Below are positions 1 through 12,780 of a stretch of 64,000 nucleotides of DNA, in pieces. The notes beneath the pieces were generated by a model. It did not search any database, was not told the DNA's origin, and saw only the letters and a program-made list of their open reading frames with translations. This stretch comes from Combretum micranthum (lineage: Eukaryota; Streptophyta; Magnoliopsida; Myrtales; Combretaceae). How positions within the stretch are numbered: the first letter of the stretch is position 1; each line of letters begins with the position of its first letter. Where the stretch lies: the NCBI GenBank assembly GCA_024138025.1, contig JAMXBD010000817.1:1-64000 (forward strand). Direction: 5' to 3'. Position numbers and translations under genes: made by a program.

Positions 1-753
1 CAATAAGCAAGACATAGGATGTCTACATTGAGAAAAATACCCTTTTGTTGATATGTGAACAATGAGCAATCAACACATGATTGAACAAACCTATACTGCT
101 TCAAAGCCCTACTCACTTTTGCAAACCAATTGTCAGTACTTGTTGTAATCCACATGAAGATTTACGAAGACATCAAACTTTATTTGAATTAGAAGGAGAA
201 AAACTAAGAGGAGGACCCATATACACTTCCTCTACAAGATCACCATAAAGAAAAGCGATGTTGATGTCCATTCAATGTGGTTTCCATCCTTTTGCAATAA
301 CTATAGATAAAAATAAAAACATAAAAAAACATCACACAATTTCCATTTTTGCACTGGGAGTAAAAGTTTTCATGTAATTGAATCCTTCAACCTATGTGTT
401 GGCTAATGCAACGAGTGATCTTGGAAATGTTCTACAATTCCATTTGGATTGTATTTAATGTGATATATCCATTTGCATCCAATACTTTTCTTGTTAGGAG
501 GCAAATTCTCTATAGCTCATATACAAGTTGATTCTAATGCATCTTTTTCTTTCACCATGGCTTCTTGCCACTTAGGATAATGCGTAGATTCTTTAAAATT
601 TTTGTGTTCAACATTAATGGTAATCACAGCTTGGAATTTTATATGGGTAGCGGAAAAATTATTACAAGCAACATAATTTGCAATGGGATAACGCGTACTT
701 GAAGAGACCTTTTGGAGAGGCGTCATGCTCAAAGGGTACCTTAAATGTATCAT
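1..753 (-). pseudogene. Ty1/copia reverse transcriptase remnant
   Basis: The minus strand from 753 down to the window edge reads as a decayed copia-type polyprotein just before and into the reverse transcriptase domain. The longest open piece (517-753) has the copia pre-RT pattern YPIANYVAC then PKWQEAMVKEKDALES. The next stretch (about 420-516) reads NLPPNKKSIGCKWIYHIKYN, the usual start of the copia RT domain. Further left, about 240-290, matches in broken frames to the LHQxDVxxAFLxGDLxEEVYM block are recognisable. Several stops and frameshifts interrupt it, so it is a dead fragment. The family-level call is firm. The lineage within copia cannot be given, and the element continues to the left of the window. 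Confidence 0.8.
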
Positions 754-859
754 CCCATCTTATGACTAATTGTAGCCCATATTTCGAAATCTAAAGAGAC
801 GCGAGTGTATGATATGATCAAGCTACTCATAGGGGTGCAACACGATCAATCAGGATCGA

Positions 860-2000
860 TGTTGTATAGAGTAACAACAGCGTGTGAATACATAATAGCA
901 TCATAGGATAATATCCTTTCAATCTCGACATATTACAGACTTAGACATAAGTACCTTAACTCATAATCTTGGGAATACTAAACAGAACTTAACACAATTT
1001 AAACATAGATGTATATATATACACATATATATAGCTAAACATAGTGCCTCATACTCCGAGTTATCTCACTTACCCAATCTTATCCCAAAGGTTAAGCACA
1101 TATCGGGCTAAGATCCCTCATGGAAGCCAACCAAAGATTGCCTCTAAACCTATGAAATCTATAAAGATGTAATCAAAATCCACAACTCAATGAAGTAACT
1201 AGACGATAAACACATAATAGAATTTCACATCAAGGTTTTTATTAATCAAACACATATAATGTAACACGCAAACATATAAATACACATACATAAGTTTGGA
1301 TGACAAGAATCCAAACTGAGTGGAGATTTATGCCCTCTTACTAGGGTTAAGGAACTCAGCTTTTATCACTAGTGTCCAAGGAATCAAAGAATACAGGTAG
1401 TACTTTATTTCAAAATCAATTTCAAAACTCATTTTATTACCCATAAATACAAAAACTCCCTAAGTATTACCTAATCTACATGAAAAACACAGGTAGCATT
1501 CCTGTAATTTATCAAGTAGTTCCCCGAGATCCCATAAGTCTCATGATTTCATAGGCATAACATCATTTACTCATTGAATATCTTATTCACATCATAGGCC
1601 CGAACAGTAATATGTGACAGTAATGACTACATACATGTACAACTTATGCAAATGTTAAATTACATTATATAATGTATTATATCGATTCAGGTGATTAAAA
1701 AATCATAGATACTCCCCAGATTCTAAGCAAAAAAACAGTAATAACATGCATTTGAGTTATCACTTCACTTATGGTATTTGATCAATCAAAAATCATACAG
1801 CAAACATAAACCCGAATCCCCATATAATTCATTTATCATCTTTTGCTTAGGTATAACTATGCTACAAATACAAGCAATGTGAATAGAGTCAAATTTACTC
1901 ACAAGTCCATGACGATAGTCAACAATCATAATAGTTCAAGGGAACTTCAAAGGTAGTCTAGCTCACATACACATATAAAAGAAATATAATACATATTATT
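860..2000 (-). repeat. Decayed gypsy LTR related to the 4972-19735 element
   Basis: This stretch aligns by eye, with many substitutions and indels, to the first 1.2 kb of the LTR that starts at 4972. Clear shared blocks are the GGAGATTTAYGCCCTC block (1322-1340 against 5508-5522), the CAACTAT/CTACAA...CAATGT block (1855-1885 against 6094-6120) and the ACTCACAAGTCCAT...AGTCAACAATC block (1898-1930 against 6134-6170). The order is the same as in the intact LTR, so it is an older copy in the same orientation. Ends and target duplication are not visible. The 754-859 gap shows nothing identifiable. Confidence 0.6.
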
Positions 2001-2320
2001 ATTTAGGAAGACATGTACTTTAAATGAAATATAATCCTTAGGTTTAAGGTCTTATGGTGTTGTGGTTCATTCTTAGTCATGGTCCCTTTTTGGGCCTACT
2101 TCATTTAGGTTTCCATTTAATTGTTTCTTGTACAGGCTTCTTACTTATTCCTCTTGTATAGCTAAGCTATCATATTGGGCATTTTGGGTTTAGATCCTAT
2201 TCTTAATAAATTGGTTAGCTTCTTTAATTAGCACTTATGGGTCCTACTGATCATGTTCTCTATTGCATTCTGATAGGAACAAATTACCATACTAATTAGA
2301 AGAAAAATATGGTTTATTAC
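2001..2320. other. Unassigned AT-rich sequence
   Basis: No coding pattern or clear repeat boundary is visible. It probably belongs to the flanking retrotransposon debris, but nothing in it proves this. Confidence 0.3.
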
Positions 2321-3900
2321 ACTTTAATTTGTGATTAATTTTAATGGAATTGGTACTTAATTGGAAAATATATTCATTTCAGGTACAAAAAGGATAAACA
2401 TCAACATTTGGATCAAATTAGGCAATAATTTAAGCTAAAGATTACATCCAAACATGATCACGCCCGTAATAAGGATAGTGATCATCTCGGATGCATCATA
2501 AAAGAGCTATAACAGGCATGACAATGGAGCAAATGGACCACAGAGAAGATCACAGCCCTTGATACGGCCATGACCTAGACAGTGATCTCCACTAACCATG
2601 CAAATGCACTTGATACAACCATTATTTGAAGAAGAGAAGAAGGATACAGAGGAGAGCATGGCCTTCCTCACAGTCGTGACCAATAAGGTACTAAATTGCA
2701 GAGTTTTATTAAGGTATGATCATGGGCATTATGATGGCTTGATTTTGTGATCCAAAGAGATAACGGTCCGTATCATGGCCATGATCTACCTTAGATAATA
2801 GGATCCGAGAAAATAACGGGCTGTGTAACGGCCATGATGGCAGTTATTGGTTAGATATTTTCATGTCAATTCAGATCTAAAGACCTTTTTGAAAGGAGAC
2901 GAAGGCCAATTGACACATTTCTTACCAATCAAACAAACCCAATGGAGGATATATATAAATACTAGTTTGAAACATTACAGAGATTCATTCATCATTTTTA
3001 TCAATTGTCTTTGTAATGCTAGGGGAAGGTATTGTGCGTTCATTGTAATTGTGAGAGATAGTAGTATCACTTCATCTTTGTATTGTGGTTGTATCCGAAT
3101 TTGTATCAGACATTAGCAAGAACTTTCATCAATAAGGGCTATTTCTATGTTCCATTTTCCTAACTTTCATTTTTATTGTGTTGTATTATTTCCTTTCATT
3201 ATGCATGACTAGTAGTTAGGACTTGCGAAGCCATGTCTATCATGTACATAAATGGATTAAATGCCAATTTTTGTTAATTTCGCTAATCTCTGCAGTGTGT
3301 TTTAAGCATTCTAATTCTAGGTAGTGCACAACTAGGATCAGACAAGAATTCCATCGGATTCGATTGAGAAAGCTACTCGTTGAATAGATCTAGGCTCTAG
3401 GAAGAAGTTGCTCATATTCCTAGAGATAGGTTCGTGCAACTTTCTGCATATATGTAGAATTTACATTGGGTCCATATTCTTGATGCAATCTCAGTCAGCT
3501 ATTAACTAGAAAGAGATTCTAATTTGATAAGGCTACAATTAGGAGTTAATAGTCTTGAGAGAGATATTAACGTTATCGATGGAATCTCGTAGTTAGAAAA
3601 GGCACAACAAATATTAGATGTTGTAGTATATGTTAAGTCATCAGTGAAGCAAGTCTGATTTATTTATTGGTTGTTGAATTAACATTAACTTGGTGATTAC
3701 ATTAGTGAAACTAGCTGTAAATAGTAATCAGTTTAGTTGATTAATCATATTTCTCTAATTCAATCTTAATTGCTAAATAATAATTAAAAAGGGGAGTAAT
3801 AGTGCTTGTCAAGAACCCCAAGGAATACGACTCTATAGTTTATTCTTATACTACATTTGATAGGTATATTTATCTAGCATTGACCAGTTCATAGGAATAG
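2321..3900 (+). repeat. Athila/Tat-type LTR remnant
   Basis: The stretch has the usual parts of a long Athila/Tat-type LTR in + orientation. There is a block of repeated GATCACRCCC/CATGGCCATGATC motifs (2455-2840), a TATA-like TATATATAAAT near 2949, a transcribed part with TCTTTGTAATGCTAGGG (about 3007-3023), and the block around 3205-3240 with GCATGACTAGTAGTTAGGA. The CAAGAACCCCAAGGAATACGAC block near 3810 sits where LTR or leader sequence of this lineage often ends. A related copy lies at 49860-51640 and an inverted one at 46460-47984. A short open frame at 2847-3116 is not supported as a gene. Exact ends were not found. Confidence 0.55.
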
Positions 3901-4971
3901 ATCATAGGACTTAATTATTTAAAACTTGGTCAAAAATAGTGCACCACATTCACCTTTTTATGGGCCAGTGGCCCCTTATACTTGTTACCCATACATGCAA
4001 TTCCATTTATTTGGCTTTTGGTACCAATTATACATCCATTTACACAAGGACTTTATAACATCTACTGATTAGTTATTTACTTATCATAATTTCATTTAAT
4101 TTCCCATCAACCTAACATTTTTTCTTGAAGCATAGAATAGTAGCTTTTGTTGTTTGTTTTTAACTCCATGAAGTTTATAGTTAGAGTTTTACCAATTTTG
4201 TTGCTTCTTTCTGATTTGTGCTTGTATCGAGTCGTACTATATATCTATTGTTCTTATCTTGATCGATTGTATGTGGTGACCCATAATTGCATTTTATTAA
4301 TTTGAATATCCATTACTATACCCATCTATTTTATGATTAATACCATTATGGGCTTTGGCTAGTTTATGGGCCCAAATTCCAATCTTTCTTTATTCTGGTG
4401 CCTTGCTTAATTTTTATTTACCCATATTTTACTACTTTATGGCTTTTATGACTTCTAATACATGAATTGGCCTCAACTTATTATTTTACCCTATTCTTGG
4501 GTCAAAATAGGCCCTGTCAAATTAAGTATTGCTTTCTTTTTCCATCTTAGCCCTAAATTACTAGTTTGTTGAACCTTGTGATCCTAAATATGGAATTAGT
4601 TAGTTATTCTTCAATATACCTATGTGTGTTAAACATAAAGGCTCTAAACTACATTTGCTACCCTTTATCTCCTTTGCATGATCCCACTAACTATTGATTT
4701 ACTTTAATTGATGGTATTGTATCACAGCTTTGTTTTTAATCAATTTTACATGTAGCATTTGGCTAGTTATGGACCATTAGGATTTAGGATATCAAGGAAA
4801 TAATTTTAGGCAAATTTAGCCCTAAACATCACTAGGGCCAAAACTTTCATGGGAAAAAGGCCCATGTTCTAAGTCCATTTTCCTTTATTGATCTCTTAAT
4901 TCAACTTGTTGATTAAAGAATTGGAATTAAGCATAAGTAAGTCCACTTAACTTCTAATTTAGCCCTAAACC
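3901..4971. other. AT-rich flank of the gypsy insertion
   Basis: No gene is visible. The sequence resembles retrotransposon-derived non-coding DNA with repeated GGCCCATG-like words. The phrase GGCCCATGTT occurs here (4860) and again just past the inserted element (19761), suggesting one pre-existing repeat that the gypsy element interrupted. It ends in the target-duplication copy AAACC (4967-4971). Confidence 0.4.
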
Positions 4972-7900
4972 TGTCACGCCCCAATAGTACCCTAGTAGTA
5001 ATATATATATATGATATAGCCTGATAATCCAGACAATATCAAATACACATATTCATACTAGAACTACTTTGGAAAGTGACGTATATTTAACAAAACAGGA
5101 TCTTTTTGGTTGCGTGATAAGAAACGATGAAAGTAAATAAAATCATAATACCATAATTAAGTGCTACAGTCTGAATAATAACTATTACAAATCATAGAAC
5201 TATCTAAGTTCTCAGATAATAAAATTGATGCACTAACATCAATTAATACATATAAATAAAGAAACTATTTTCCCTGTTTCCAAAACTCTTCAAGCTTTAG
5301 AATCATACCGGCTCTAAACTCCTAGAAGCCACCAACCAAGGCTTAAGTGTCATCCTGTAAGGACTATAGGAGTGTGAGCATAACCACGGGCTCAGTGAAT
5401 AACCAGACTTATCACAACAAGCAAGTTATTATCAATCATATGCAATGCATCAATCAAACACATGAACAATTACAAGCTTGGACAAACCGGAATCCAAACA
5501 GGAAGGAGATTTACGCCCTCTCATCGGGGTTGAAGGAACCGATACCTGAATCACCTACCCAGGAGAAACTAAGTACACAGGAATCCATAATCCTCACAAT
5601 TATTATCTCTTTATGTTAATGAAGTTTTAAACACTCAGTTCCTGTCTTGTACCTTAGAAACTCCACTAAGTGTTAGCCATTTCACAGCGATACCATGGGC
5701 GGCGTCCTTCGTTACCAGTTAGTTCCCATGGAACCGACAGAACAAGGTAAACTTGCGTAGAACTAATAGCCCATTGCCTAGAAAAACCAAGTATTACCAA
5801 GAACCGAAATTCTAACACGTGATAGGTGTTCGTAAAAACATAATGCAGTTTATGCAAATCGTGCAATGCATGTCCGTTTCATTTATAGTACCGGTAGTTG
5901 TTAATCAAGTTTAAGGCGATCATACAATTTACAGACAATCATCAACATATTTCATACAATATTTATCATACAATAGGATTATCGCTTATATTATGATAAT
6001 TTGCCATTCAACCATACACCATGCATCATGCTGTATCCCAATCCCGCATGCATATCAATTGAATATATATATATATATATATTATTCCAAATGCAACTAT
6101 ACTACAAGCACAAACAATGTAACAAGTCTAAGTCACTCACCTGCTCATACTGATCAGTCGTAGTAATCGACCGGAAATCCTCGACGGAGTCGAAATTACC
6201 TATTAAGATGAAATATTCATCAATAATATTTATAAATAGGAAATTAAATTCCTATGAGTGCTTAAGTGTCCTAGATCGGTATTTGGTATTATTCCTATGG
6301 TTTATAGTGATTTCCTAAAGTATTAATTCTTATGGAAAAGGAATATCTATTGCTTACTTCTTTTAAGTTTCTTCGATGGAAGATTGTTTAGAGAATCCCA
6401 TTTAAACTTTCATTTATTTTTAAGTTCTGTTATAATTTATAGAAGTCTTGGCATGTATAATTTCTATGAATTGTTCATGACATTTTTCTTGTAATAAAGG
6501 ACTTCTAATCATGCTTGTAAAGTTTGTTTTATCAAGCTTTATGTTCATATAAGGTCTTAGAAGCTTTAAACATGCATTTAGACTAAATTGGATGAAGTTT
6601 GAGTCTTGTTTTGTTCACTTCATCCTCAAATCCGAATTTACTATTACCACAATTATAAGACTTCTAAGTTGTTGTTTTTCTCTTCCAACAATATCTATGC
6701 ATTCTCAACACATCAACCATCTATTCTCTTGAATTCATCAATAGATTTACAACCTTTATCAACCACAAAACTTTCTTGGAATGCTCAATAATCTATCCTA
6801 GGATCTATTCATAAATTTAACAAGGATAGGTTGTAATTTGGAGCTTACCTTGGATTGGGATGGAAGGAAGTTGCTCAACTTCCTCTTAAAGCAAGAATTA
6901 AACCTAAACCAAAGATTAGATGATGAGTTTCTAACTAAACACATTAACTAAAATGAGATTTATTAATGAAATCAAATCTCCTCACCTTGTCAAGCTAAAC
7001 TCCTCCTCTTGAACCCTAGGATAACTTAGGATTTTTGATTCGGTTTTGATGGTTATTGATGAGCTTAGTGTGTGTATATAAGGTGTGGAAGTAGGCTAGG
7101 GTTTATGGTAGATTACACAATGTTCCTAAGCTTCTTGTTGATGGTGGAAATGGAAAAAGGAATTGGAAAGTGCTGGACGCACTTGGGTTTGCAGCTGGAA
7201 TTTGAGAGTGTTTTTGGGGGTTTATGAGCTCCAAGTGTGTCTAACTTAGGCTTATATACTTATACTAGGATTAGACTAAGTTTTAGAGGCTTTGGAGTTG
7301 GTTTTGGACTTGAAAAATGCTTGTAAATGCAGCTGGAATTTTCTACACGAATTTGCAATGTTGGATGCAAAATCTAACTTGGTTTTGACAGATTTTTGGT
7401 GGCTATCTTTGAGGGCTTTAATGGTGTTTGTTTGGTAGCTAATTAATGCCATTTATGTGTGTGAAAATAAGAGATCAACTAGTGTAAAAATCGGGTCAAA
7501 ACTTGTTGAAGTTTGAAGTGTGAAAACTGGAATTTCTGGAACAATTTTCACCTTGATTTTTGGACGAATTTGGGATCCGATTTTCTTATTAATTTTTTGG
7601 TATGAAGTGTCCATTTGAAGGCTCCTTATTGGTGTTTAATTGGTCAAAATTTCAGCTCATTTAATCCTAGGAATGTTGCAAAAATCGGAGTTAGATTTGG
7701 AGATGTGTGCTGCTGTATATTGTGGAATTTCTCCTCTGCTGCAGCTGTAATATTTGATTTTTGGCCAACAATTTGAAACGGTTATGGTTGTTTTTCTAAG
7801 CTGAAATTCTCCTCATTTAATGTTATTCACATGTGGAGTGTTTTGATTGGCTTTTGGGTCAATTTGGTTTGAATTTAGAAGCTCAAATTTGAATCAACTT

Positions 7901-9085
7901 GGTCAGCAAAATTTGGTCTCTGCAGCAGGGGATGTTCTTGCTGCTGCATCACGATTTTCTAGCTAAATTCGGAGTTGTTTTTCTATCCCATTTGGTTTGT
8001 AATTCTTGTACATTAATTGTGGGGTATAGATGTAGATTTTGGATTGGTTTGGGTGTCCTTTTCGGGTTGAAATTCGTTGGAAAAATCGGATCAAAGTTGG
8101 ATGAAAAATCAGCTGGTTGCAGTGCTCTGTTTCGCTCAAATGTGCTCTGTTTTCAGTTGGCCATGCTGTGCGTGTGTTGGCCTGTTGCTGCTGCTGGTTG
8201 CTGAAGCTGCTGCTGTGCGTGTTGCTGAAGCTGCTGCTGTCCACTGCTGTTTGGTTGCTGCTGCTGCTTGTTGCTGAAGCTGCTGCTGTCCATTGCTGTT
8301 CGGTTGCTGCTGTTCACGTGCGTGGAGCTCCTTCCTTCTGCTGCTGCTGCTGCTGCTGCTGCATATGAATGCAGCAATTCTCTGCTGCCCGATCCACGCC
8401 CAATCCTTCATGCGGCATTTGAAATCCAATTTTCTCCCTTTTTTTTATATATATTTACATATTTAATAGTTGCAGAAAAAAATATTTTTACTAAAATATA
8501 TATATAAATATTCGCGTATATTTATACTCGTTATATTTACGTTTTATCAAGATAATATTATCTAAATTACTACAATACTTTAAATTATTTGTATTTTCAA
8601 ATTTTTAGTTAAAACTTCACACGATTAATTATTTTTAATATTTTTAACTTACGTGATTAAATTTTCAAATCGATAATTAAATTAGGAACCAAGTCCTAAT
8701 AAAGCTAGAATTTCCTAACAATTAAAACAGCGGTTCGAAATTTTCTTTTTATTCTAAGTTGATAATTATTGTTCAGTATTAGTGTTTGTTTGTATTTATA
8801 ATCTATTGTTTTATACCGATAAGCTCTATAAATAAACTGTATCTTATCGGTTTCGAAATTTTAAATCTATTTCTAGTTATATCTTGAATTATCAGTTCAA
8901 GATACGAAATCTCGTTTTTATATATCTATTAAGGTCAGAAAATTTTTATCGGGTTTTTCAAACTAGAAATGAGTATCACAACTCATTAGTCTATTCTAGG
9001 ATTTCTATCGGTTTCTAAATTCACTATCTATTTTACGTTTTCTATTTTACTACGTATACTATTGTGAAAATTTCCGGGGTTTACA
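4972..9085 (-). repeat. LTR of the 4972-19735 element (element 3' LTR)
   Basis: This is the left copy of the long terminal repeat, 4114 bp, with TG...CA ends. Comparing 5041-5380 with the matching part of the right LTR, I count five substitutions by hand, all transitions, which implies a fairly recent insertion. Further in, differences are mostly 1-4 base indels in homopolymers, dinucleotide runs and a CTG tract. The short + strand frame at 5347-5619 is antisense to the element and has no family features, so I do not call a gene in it. Confidence 0.95.
8160..8363. repeat. CTG/TGC-rich tract inside the left LTR
   Basis: About 200 bases are dominated by CTG/TGC units broken by GTTGCTGAAGC and CCACTGCTGTT variants, ending in an uninterrupted CTG run at about 8338-8362. 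All six frames read as low-complexity Leu, Cys, Ala, Gln or Ser strings, which explains the overlapping short open frames here. The homologous tract in the right LTR (about 18795-18986) has a shorter final run. Confidence 0.9.
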
Positions 9086-9100
9086 TCCTCCCCCCCTTAA
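9086..9100 (-). other. Polypurine tract of the gypsy element
   Basis: Read on the minus strand, AAGGGGGGGAGGA lies immediately before the element's 3' LTR. This is the expected place and composition for the plus-strand priming site used in reverse transcription. Confidence 0.85.
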
Positions 9101-9129
9101 AATAAGCTTTGTCCCAAAGCTTGATACGT

Positions 9130-9414
9130 ACCTGATGATTCAAACAGATTGGATAATTTTCCGAACTTCATCTTCCAACTCCCAAGTCATTTCTTCCGTT
9201 CGGGATCCCATAAAACTTTAACATATCTGATTTCCTTGTTTCTAAGAGTCTGTACTTTACTGTCCATTATTCGAACAGGTTGTTTCTCATATGTCAAGTT
9301 CTCCTTCAACGGAATTGGTTCCAACTCAACCACTTTATCTGGATCGAGACATATTTCCTCAAACTGATACATGAAACACGTTATGTATACCAGAAAATTC
9401 GGAGGTAAAGCCAA
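9130..9414 (-). pseudogene. Chromodomain at the end of pol, frameshifted
   Basis: The minus strand reads PVRIMDSKVQTLRNKEIRYV then KVLWDPER, a typical chromodomain start. A stop follows at about 9187, but shifting by one base continues as EEMTWELEDEVRKIIQSV to a stop near 9132, completing the domain's TWE core. In chromoviruses this domain tethers integrase to chromatin marks. The break is a single-base frameshift. A second frame change separates it from the integrase frame around 9400. Confidence 0.82.
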
Positions 9415-10615
9415 TCGATAGCTAAATCTCCTACCCTATCCAGAATTTCAAAAGGTCCAATATATCGAGGACTTAATTTTCCTTGATTTCGTCCACGATG
9501 AAGACTCTTGATCGGGTTCACTTTAAGGTATACATGATCTCCCTCTTTGAATTCCAATTCCCGTCTCTTCATATCTGCCCAACTCTTTTGTCGATCTTGA
9601 GCTTCTTTCATCTTTTGTTTTATCACTGCCACTTTATCTATTGTTTCTTGTACCATTTCAGGTCCAACTGCGATTCTCTCTAAATTGTCCCAAAATAATG
9701 GTGATCTACACTTGCGACCATACAGTGCTTCATATGGCGGCATTCCGATACTAGAATGATAACTGTTATTATACGCGAATTCCACCAAAGGTAAGTGTTG
9801 ATCCCAATTTCCTTTAAATTCCAATATACAAGACCTTAGCATGTCTTCCAAAGTCTGTATAGTCCTTTCCGTTTGTCCATCGGTTTGGGGATGATAAGCG
9901 GTACTGAACTTTAACTGCGTCCCTAACGCTTTCTGCAACCCATTCCAAAATCTGGAAACAAAGCGTGGATCTCTATCCGATACTATGCTAGCTGGTATTC
10001 CATGTAATCGAACAATCTCTTTAAGATATATCCGTGCTAGCTTTTCCAGTGGATACGTCATATTGATGGGTATAAAATGTGCTGATTTAGTAAGTCTATC
10101 CACGATAACCCATACAGCATCATGTCCACTACTCGTCTTGGTAATGAACATACAAAGTCCATAGAGATCTGATCCCATTTCCATTCAGGAATCGGTAATG
10201 GCTTCAACAATCCTCCCGGCTTTTGGTGTTCAGCTTTAACCCGTTGACATATCTCACATCTAGCCACAAATTCCGCTACATCCTTTTTCATCCCGTTCCA
10301 CCAATATGCACTTTTCAATTCTTGATACGTTTTCGTTTCTCCAGGATGAACAGTATATCCGGAATTATGTGCTTCTTGCATCAACTTCTGCTTTAACTCT
10401 GATTTATGGGGAACACACAGTCTGTTGCCCATTCTAAGGATTCCTTCATCATCAACTCGGAAATCCTTATATTTATCTTGTGATATCTCTTGGATAATCC
10501 TTTGAAATTCCACATCTTCCTTTTGAGCTTCTTTGATCTGTTGAAGTAAAGTGGGTTCCAAAATCAGATTTCCAAGTTCAGCTTCAAAACCTTGCATTGT
10601 GAATCCTAAACTCAT
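9381..10615 (-). pseudogene. Integrase region of the gypsy element
   Basis: Two overlapping minus-strand pieces make up the integrase. The upstream one (10058-10615) holds the N-terminal zinc-binding part, with HNSGYTVHPGETKTYQELK followed by CEICQRVK, and the start of the catalytic core (MDFVCSLPR). The downstream one (9381-10184) continues with [24 protein letters not shown] and [15 protein letters not shown], so the Asp, Asp, Glu catalytic residues are all present. It then has the GPY/F-type module [18 protein letters not shown]. The frame changes near 10130, which breaks the protein between the zinc and core parts. It would insert the cDNA copy into the genome if intact. Confidence 0.9.
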
Positions 10616-10685
10616 CCTTTCAAATTCTTGATGAGTTCTTTTTGCTCAGTCAGCATTGAGGCTACTTCACCATAGTTTTTCCGAC

Positions 10686-11081
10686 TCAAGCATCAGCGAC
10701 GGCGTTCATTTTTCCTGGGTGATAATTGATACCCAAATCATAATCTTTTATTAGCTCCAACCATCGTCGTTGCCTCATGTTCAATTCTTTTTGTGTGAAT
10801 ATATACTTCAAACTTTTATGATCAGTATAAATTTCACACCTTTGACCATATAAATAGTGTCTCCAAATTTTGAGTGCAAAAACAATGGCAGCTAGTTCCA
10901 AGTCATGAGTAGGGTAGTTCATCTCATGGGGTTTCAACTGCCTGGAAGCATATGCTATTACTTTTCCATTCTGCATTAATACACATCCCAAACCATTTTT
11001 GGACGCATCACTATATATAACATATGGGTCATGATCATTGGGTAAGACCAATATTGGTGCTGACACTAATCTCTTCTTCAA
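10686..11081 (-). pseudogene. RNase H region of the gypsy element
   Basis: The minus strand encodes [20 protein letters not shown], then [19 protein letters not shown] and TDHKSLKYI, which carry the catalytic Asp, Glu and Asp of the Ty3 RNase H fold, ending in [12 protein letters not shown]. The expected following LSR motif and the link to integrase are broken by a frameshift in 10616-10690. It degrades the RNA strand during reverse transcription. Confidence 0.9.
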
Positions 11082-11145
11082 TTCTTGGAAACTTGCTCTC
11101 CGCTTTTCATTCCATTCAAATTTTCATTTTTCTTTGTCAATTGCG

Positions 11146-11985
11146 TCAATGGTTTGCAATTGTTGAGAAATCCCGTACAAATTTCCGATAGTATCCAGCT
11201 AAACCCAAGAAACTTCTGATTTCAGTAACTGTCTCAGGTCTTTTCCATTCCACGATGGCTTTGACCTTTGCAGGATCTACTGAAATTCCTTCTCCAGACA
11301 CGATGTGTCCAAGAAAAGATATGCTCTCAAGCCAAAATTCACACTTTGACAATTTAGCATATAATTTATTATCCCTCAAAATCTGCAATACATTCCTCAA
11401 ATGCTCCTCATGCTGCTCCTCTGATGGTGAATATACCAATATATCATCTATAAACACAATCACACAAATATCCAACAGTGGTCGAAAAATCCGATTCATC
11501 AAATCCATAAATACCGCAGGTGCATTAGTCAGTCCGAATGGCATAACCAAAAATTCATAGTGGCCATACCGTGTTCGAAATGCAGTCTTAGGTATATCTT
11601 CTGTCTTGATTCGAATTTGGTGATATCCAGATTTGAGATCAATACGGGAAAATATTTTTGCTCCACGTAGTTGATCAAACAAATCATCGATTCTGGTAAT
11701 GGATACTTGTTTTTGATGGTTACCTTGTTCAATTCCCTATAATCAATACAAGTCTCAATGAACCATCTTCTTTTTAACAAACAGCACCGGGGCTCCCCAC
11801 GGAGATACACTGGGTCTGATGAATCCTTTATCCATCAATTCCTGCAATTGCACTTTTAATTCCTTCAATTCTACAGGTGCCATTCGATACGGAGCTTTTG
11901 ATACTGGTTCTGTTCCAGGCATCAAATCAATGGAAATTCCACTTCTCTTTGTGGAGGTAAACCAGGTAATTCTCTGGAAATACAT
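11146..11985 (-). pseudogene. Reverse transcriptase region of the gypsy element
   Basis: Three overlapping minus-strand frames cover the reverse transcriptase. They run from the pre-RT motif [20 protein letters not shown] and [13 protein letters not shown] (11755-11985), through [16 protein letters not shown] (11529-11810), to [27 protein letters not shown] and the catalytic FIDDILVYS (11146-11682), then [12 protein letters not shown]. All standard RT motifs including the Asp pair are visible, but at least two frameshifts (near 11690 and 11770) break it. The domain order fits Ty3/gypsy. Confidence 0.92.
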
Positions 11986-12006
11986 CTGGATATTCGCACA
12001 CAGTTC

Positions 12007-12480
12007 TTATAGTATGAATATCGGTTTCTCTGGTTCTCCATTAACAGCTCCTAAAATAATTTCACCCAACTTCTCGGTGCCATCATCATCAACTTCAATG
12101 GTTGTTAATTTGACTCCTTTGTCTCGAAGTGTTTTTCCTTGGTACTCCTTTCTTTCTCCTTGACAATTCATAAAGGATACCATCTTGAGACGACAATCGA
12201 TCTTAGCTTTTGTGGCAGCTAACCAAGTCATTCCCAAAATAACTTCATATTTGCAGATCCACTACAATTAGATCAACAATTGATCCTTGATTCCCAATCT
12301 GTATTGGGCATTCTTTCACTATCTCCTGAGTCATAACCATTCCTCCGTAGGTGTACTGATTCTTAACCCTTTATTCATAGCTTCACATGTTAGACCTAAT
12401 TGTCTGGCTAAGACAGTGTCTATAAATGAATGTGTCGCGCCGGTGTCAAATAGAGCGTACACCGAATGGTCTTTCACTTG
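12007..12480 (-). pseudogene. Aspartic protease region of the gypsy element
   Basis: The minus strand around 12415-12465 reads VYALFDTGATHSFIDT, with the catalytic DTG at 12439-12447. The 3' part (12007-12237) reads MGMTWLAATKAKIDCRLKM, matching the ILGMDWL-like second half of retroviral-type proteases. The two parts are in different frames. The protein would cleave the Gag-Pol precursor. Confidence 0.85.
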
Positions 12481-12780
12481 TATTGTGCCTATTTATCAAT
12501 TATACATTACATGTTATTTAAGACTTATAAAAGCATTAATTGTGCATCTAAAGTGTTTGTGTCTCATACTATTGCTTTAAACATAATAACATACCTGCAA
12601 TGAGTCCGGTATCATCTAAATCAGCTTCCTCCCAAATGTTTTCAGTATCATCCTCCTCTATCTCCTCTTCATCAACTGGAGTTCCGTGCATAGCATAGAT
12701 TCTGGCTGCCAGTATTTTTGTTAGTACTGGCATTGCCTTCTTTCTGACTTCTGGCTCCAACAACTCCTTTAGATTGTGAT

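Noticed and set aside
5347..5619. 90-residue open frame repeated at 16011-16283
   Set aside because: It lies in both LTRs, antisense to the element, with no known motif. Its duplication reflects the LTRs, not conservation of a gene.
8117..8429. Overlapping Leu/Cys/Gln-rich open frames in both LTRs
   Set aside because: They come from the CTG/TGC tract, which is open in most frames. The order differs between the two LTRs because of short indels.
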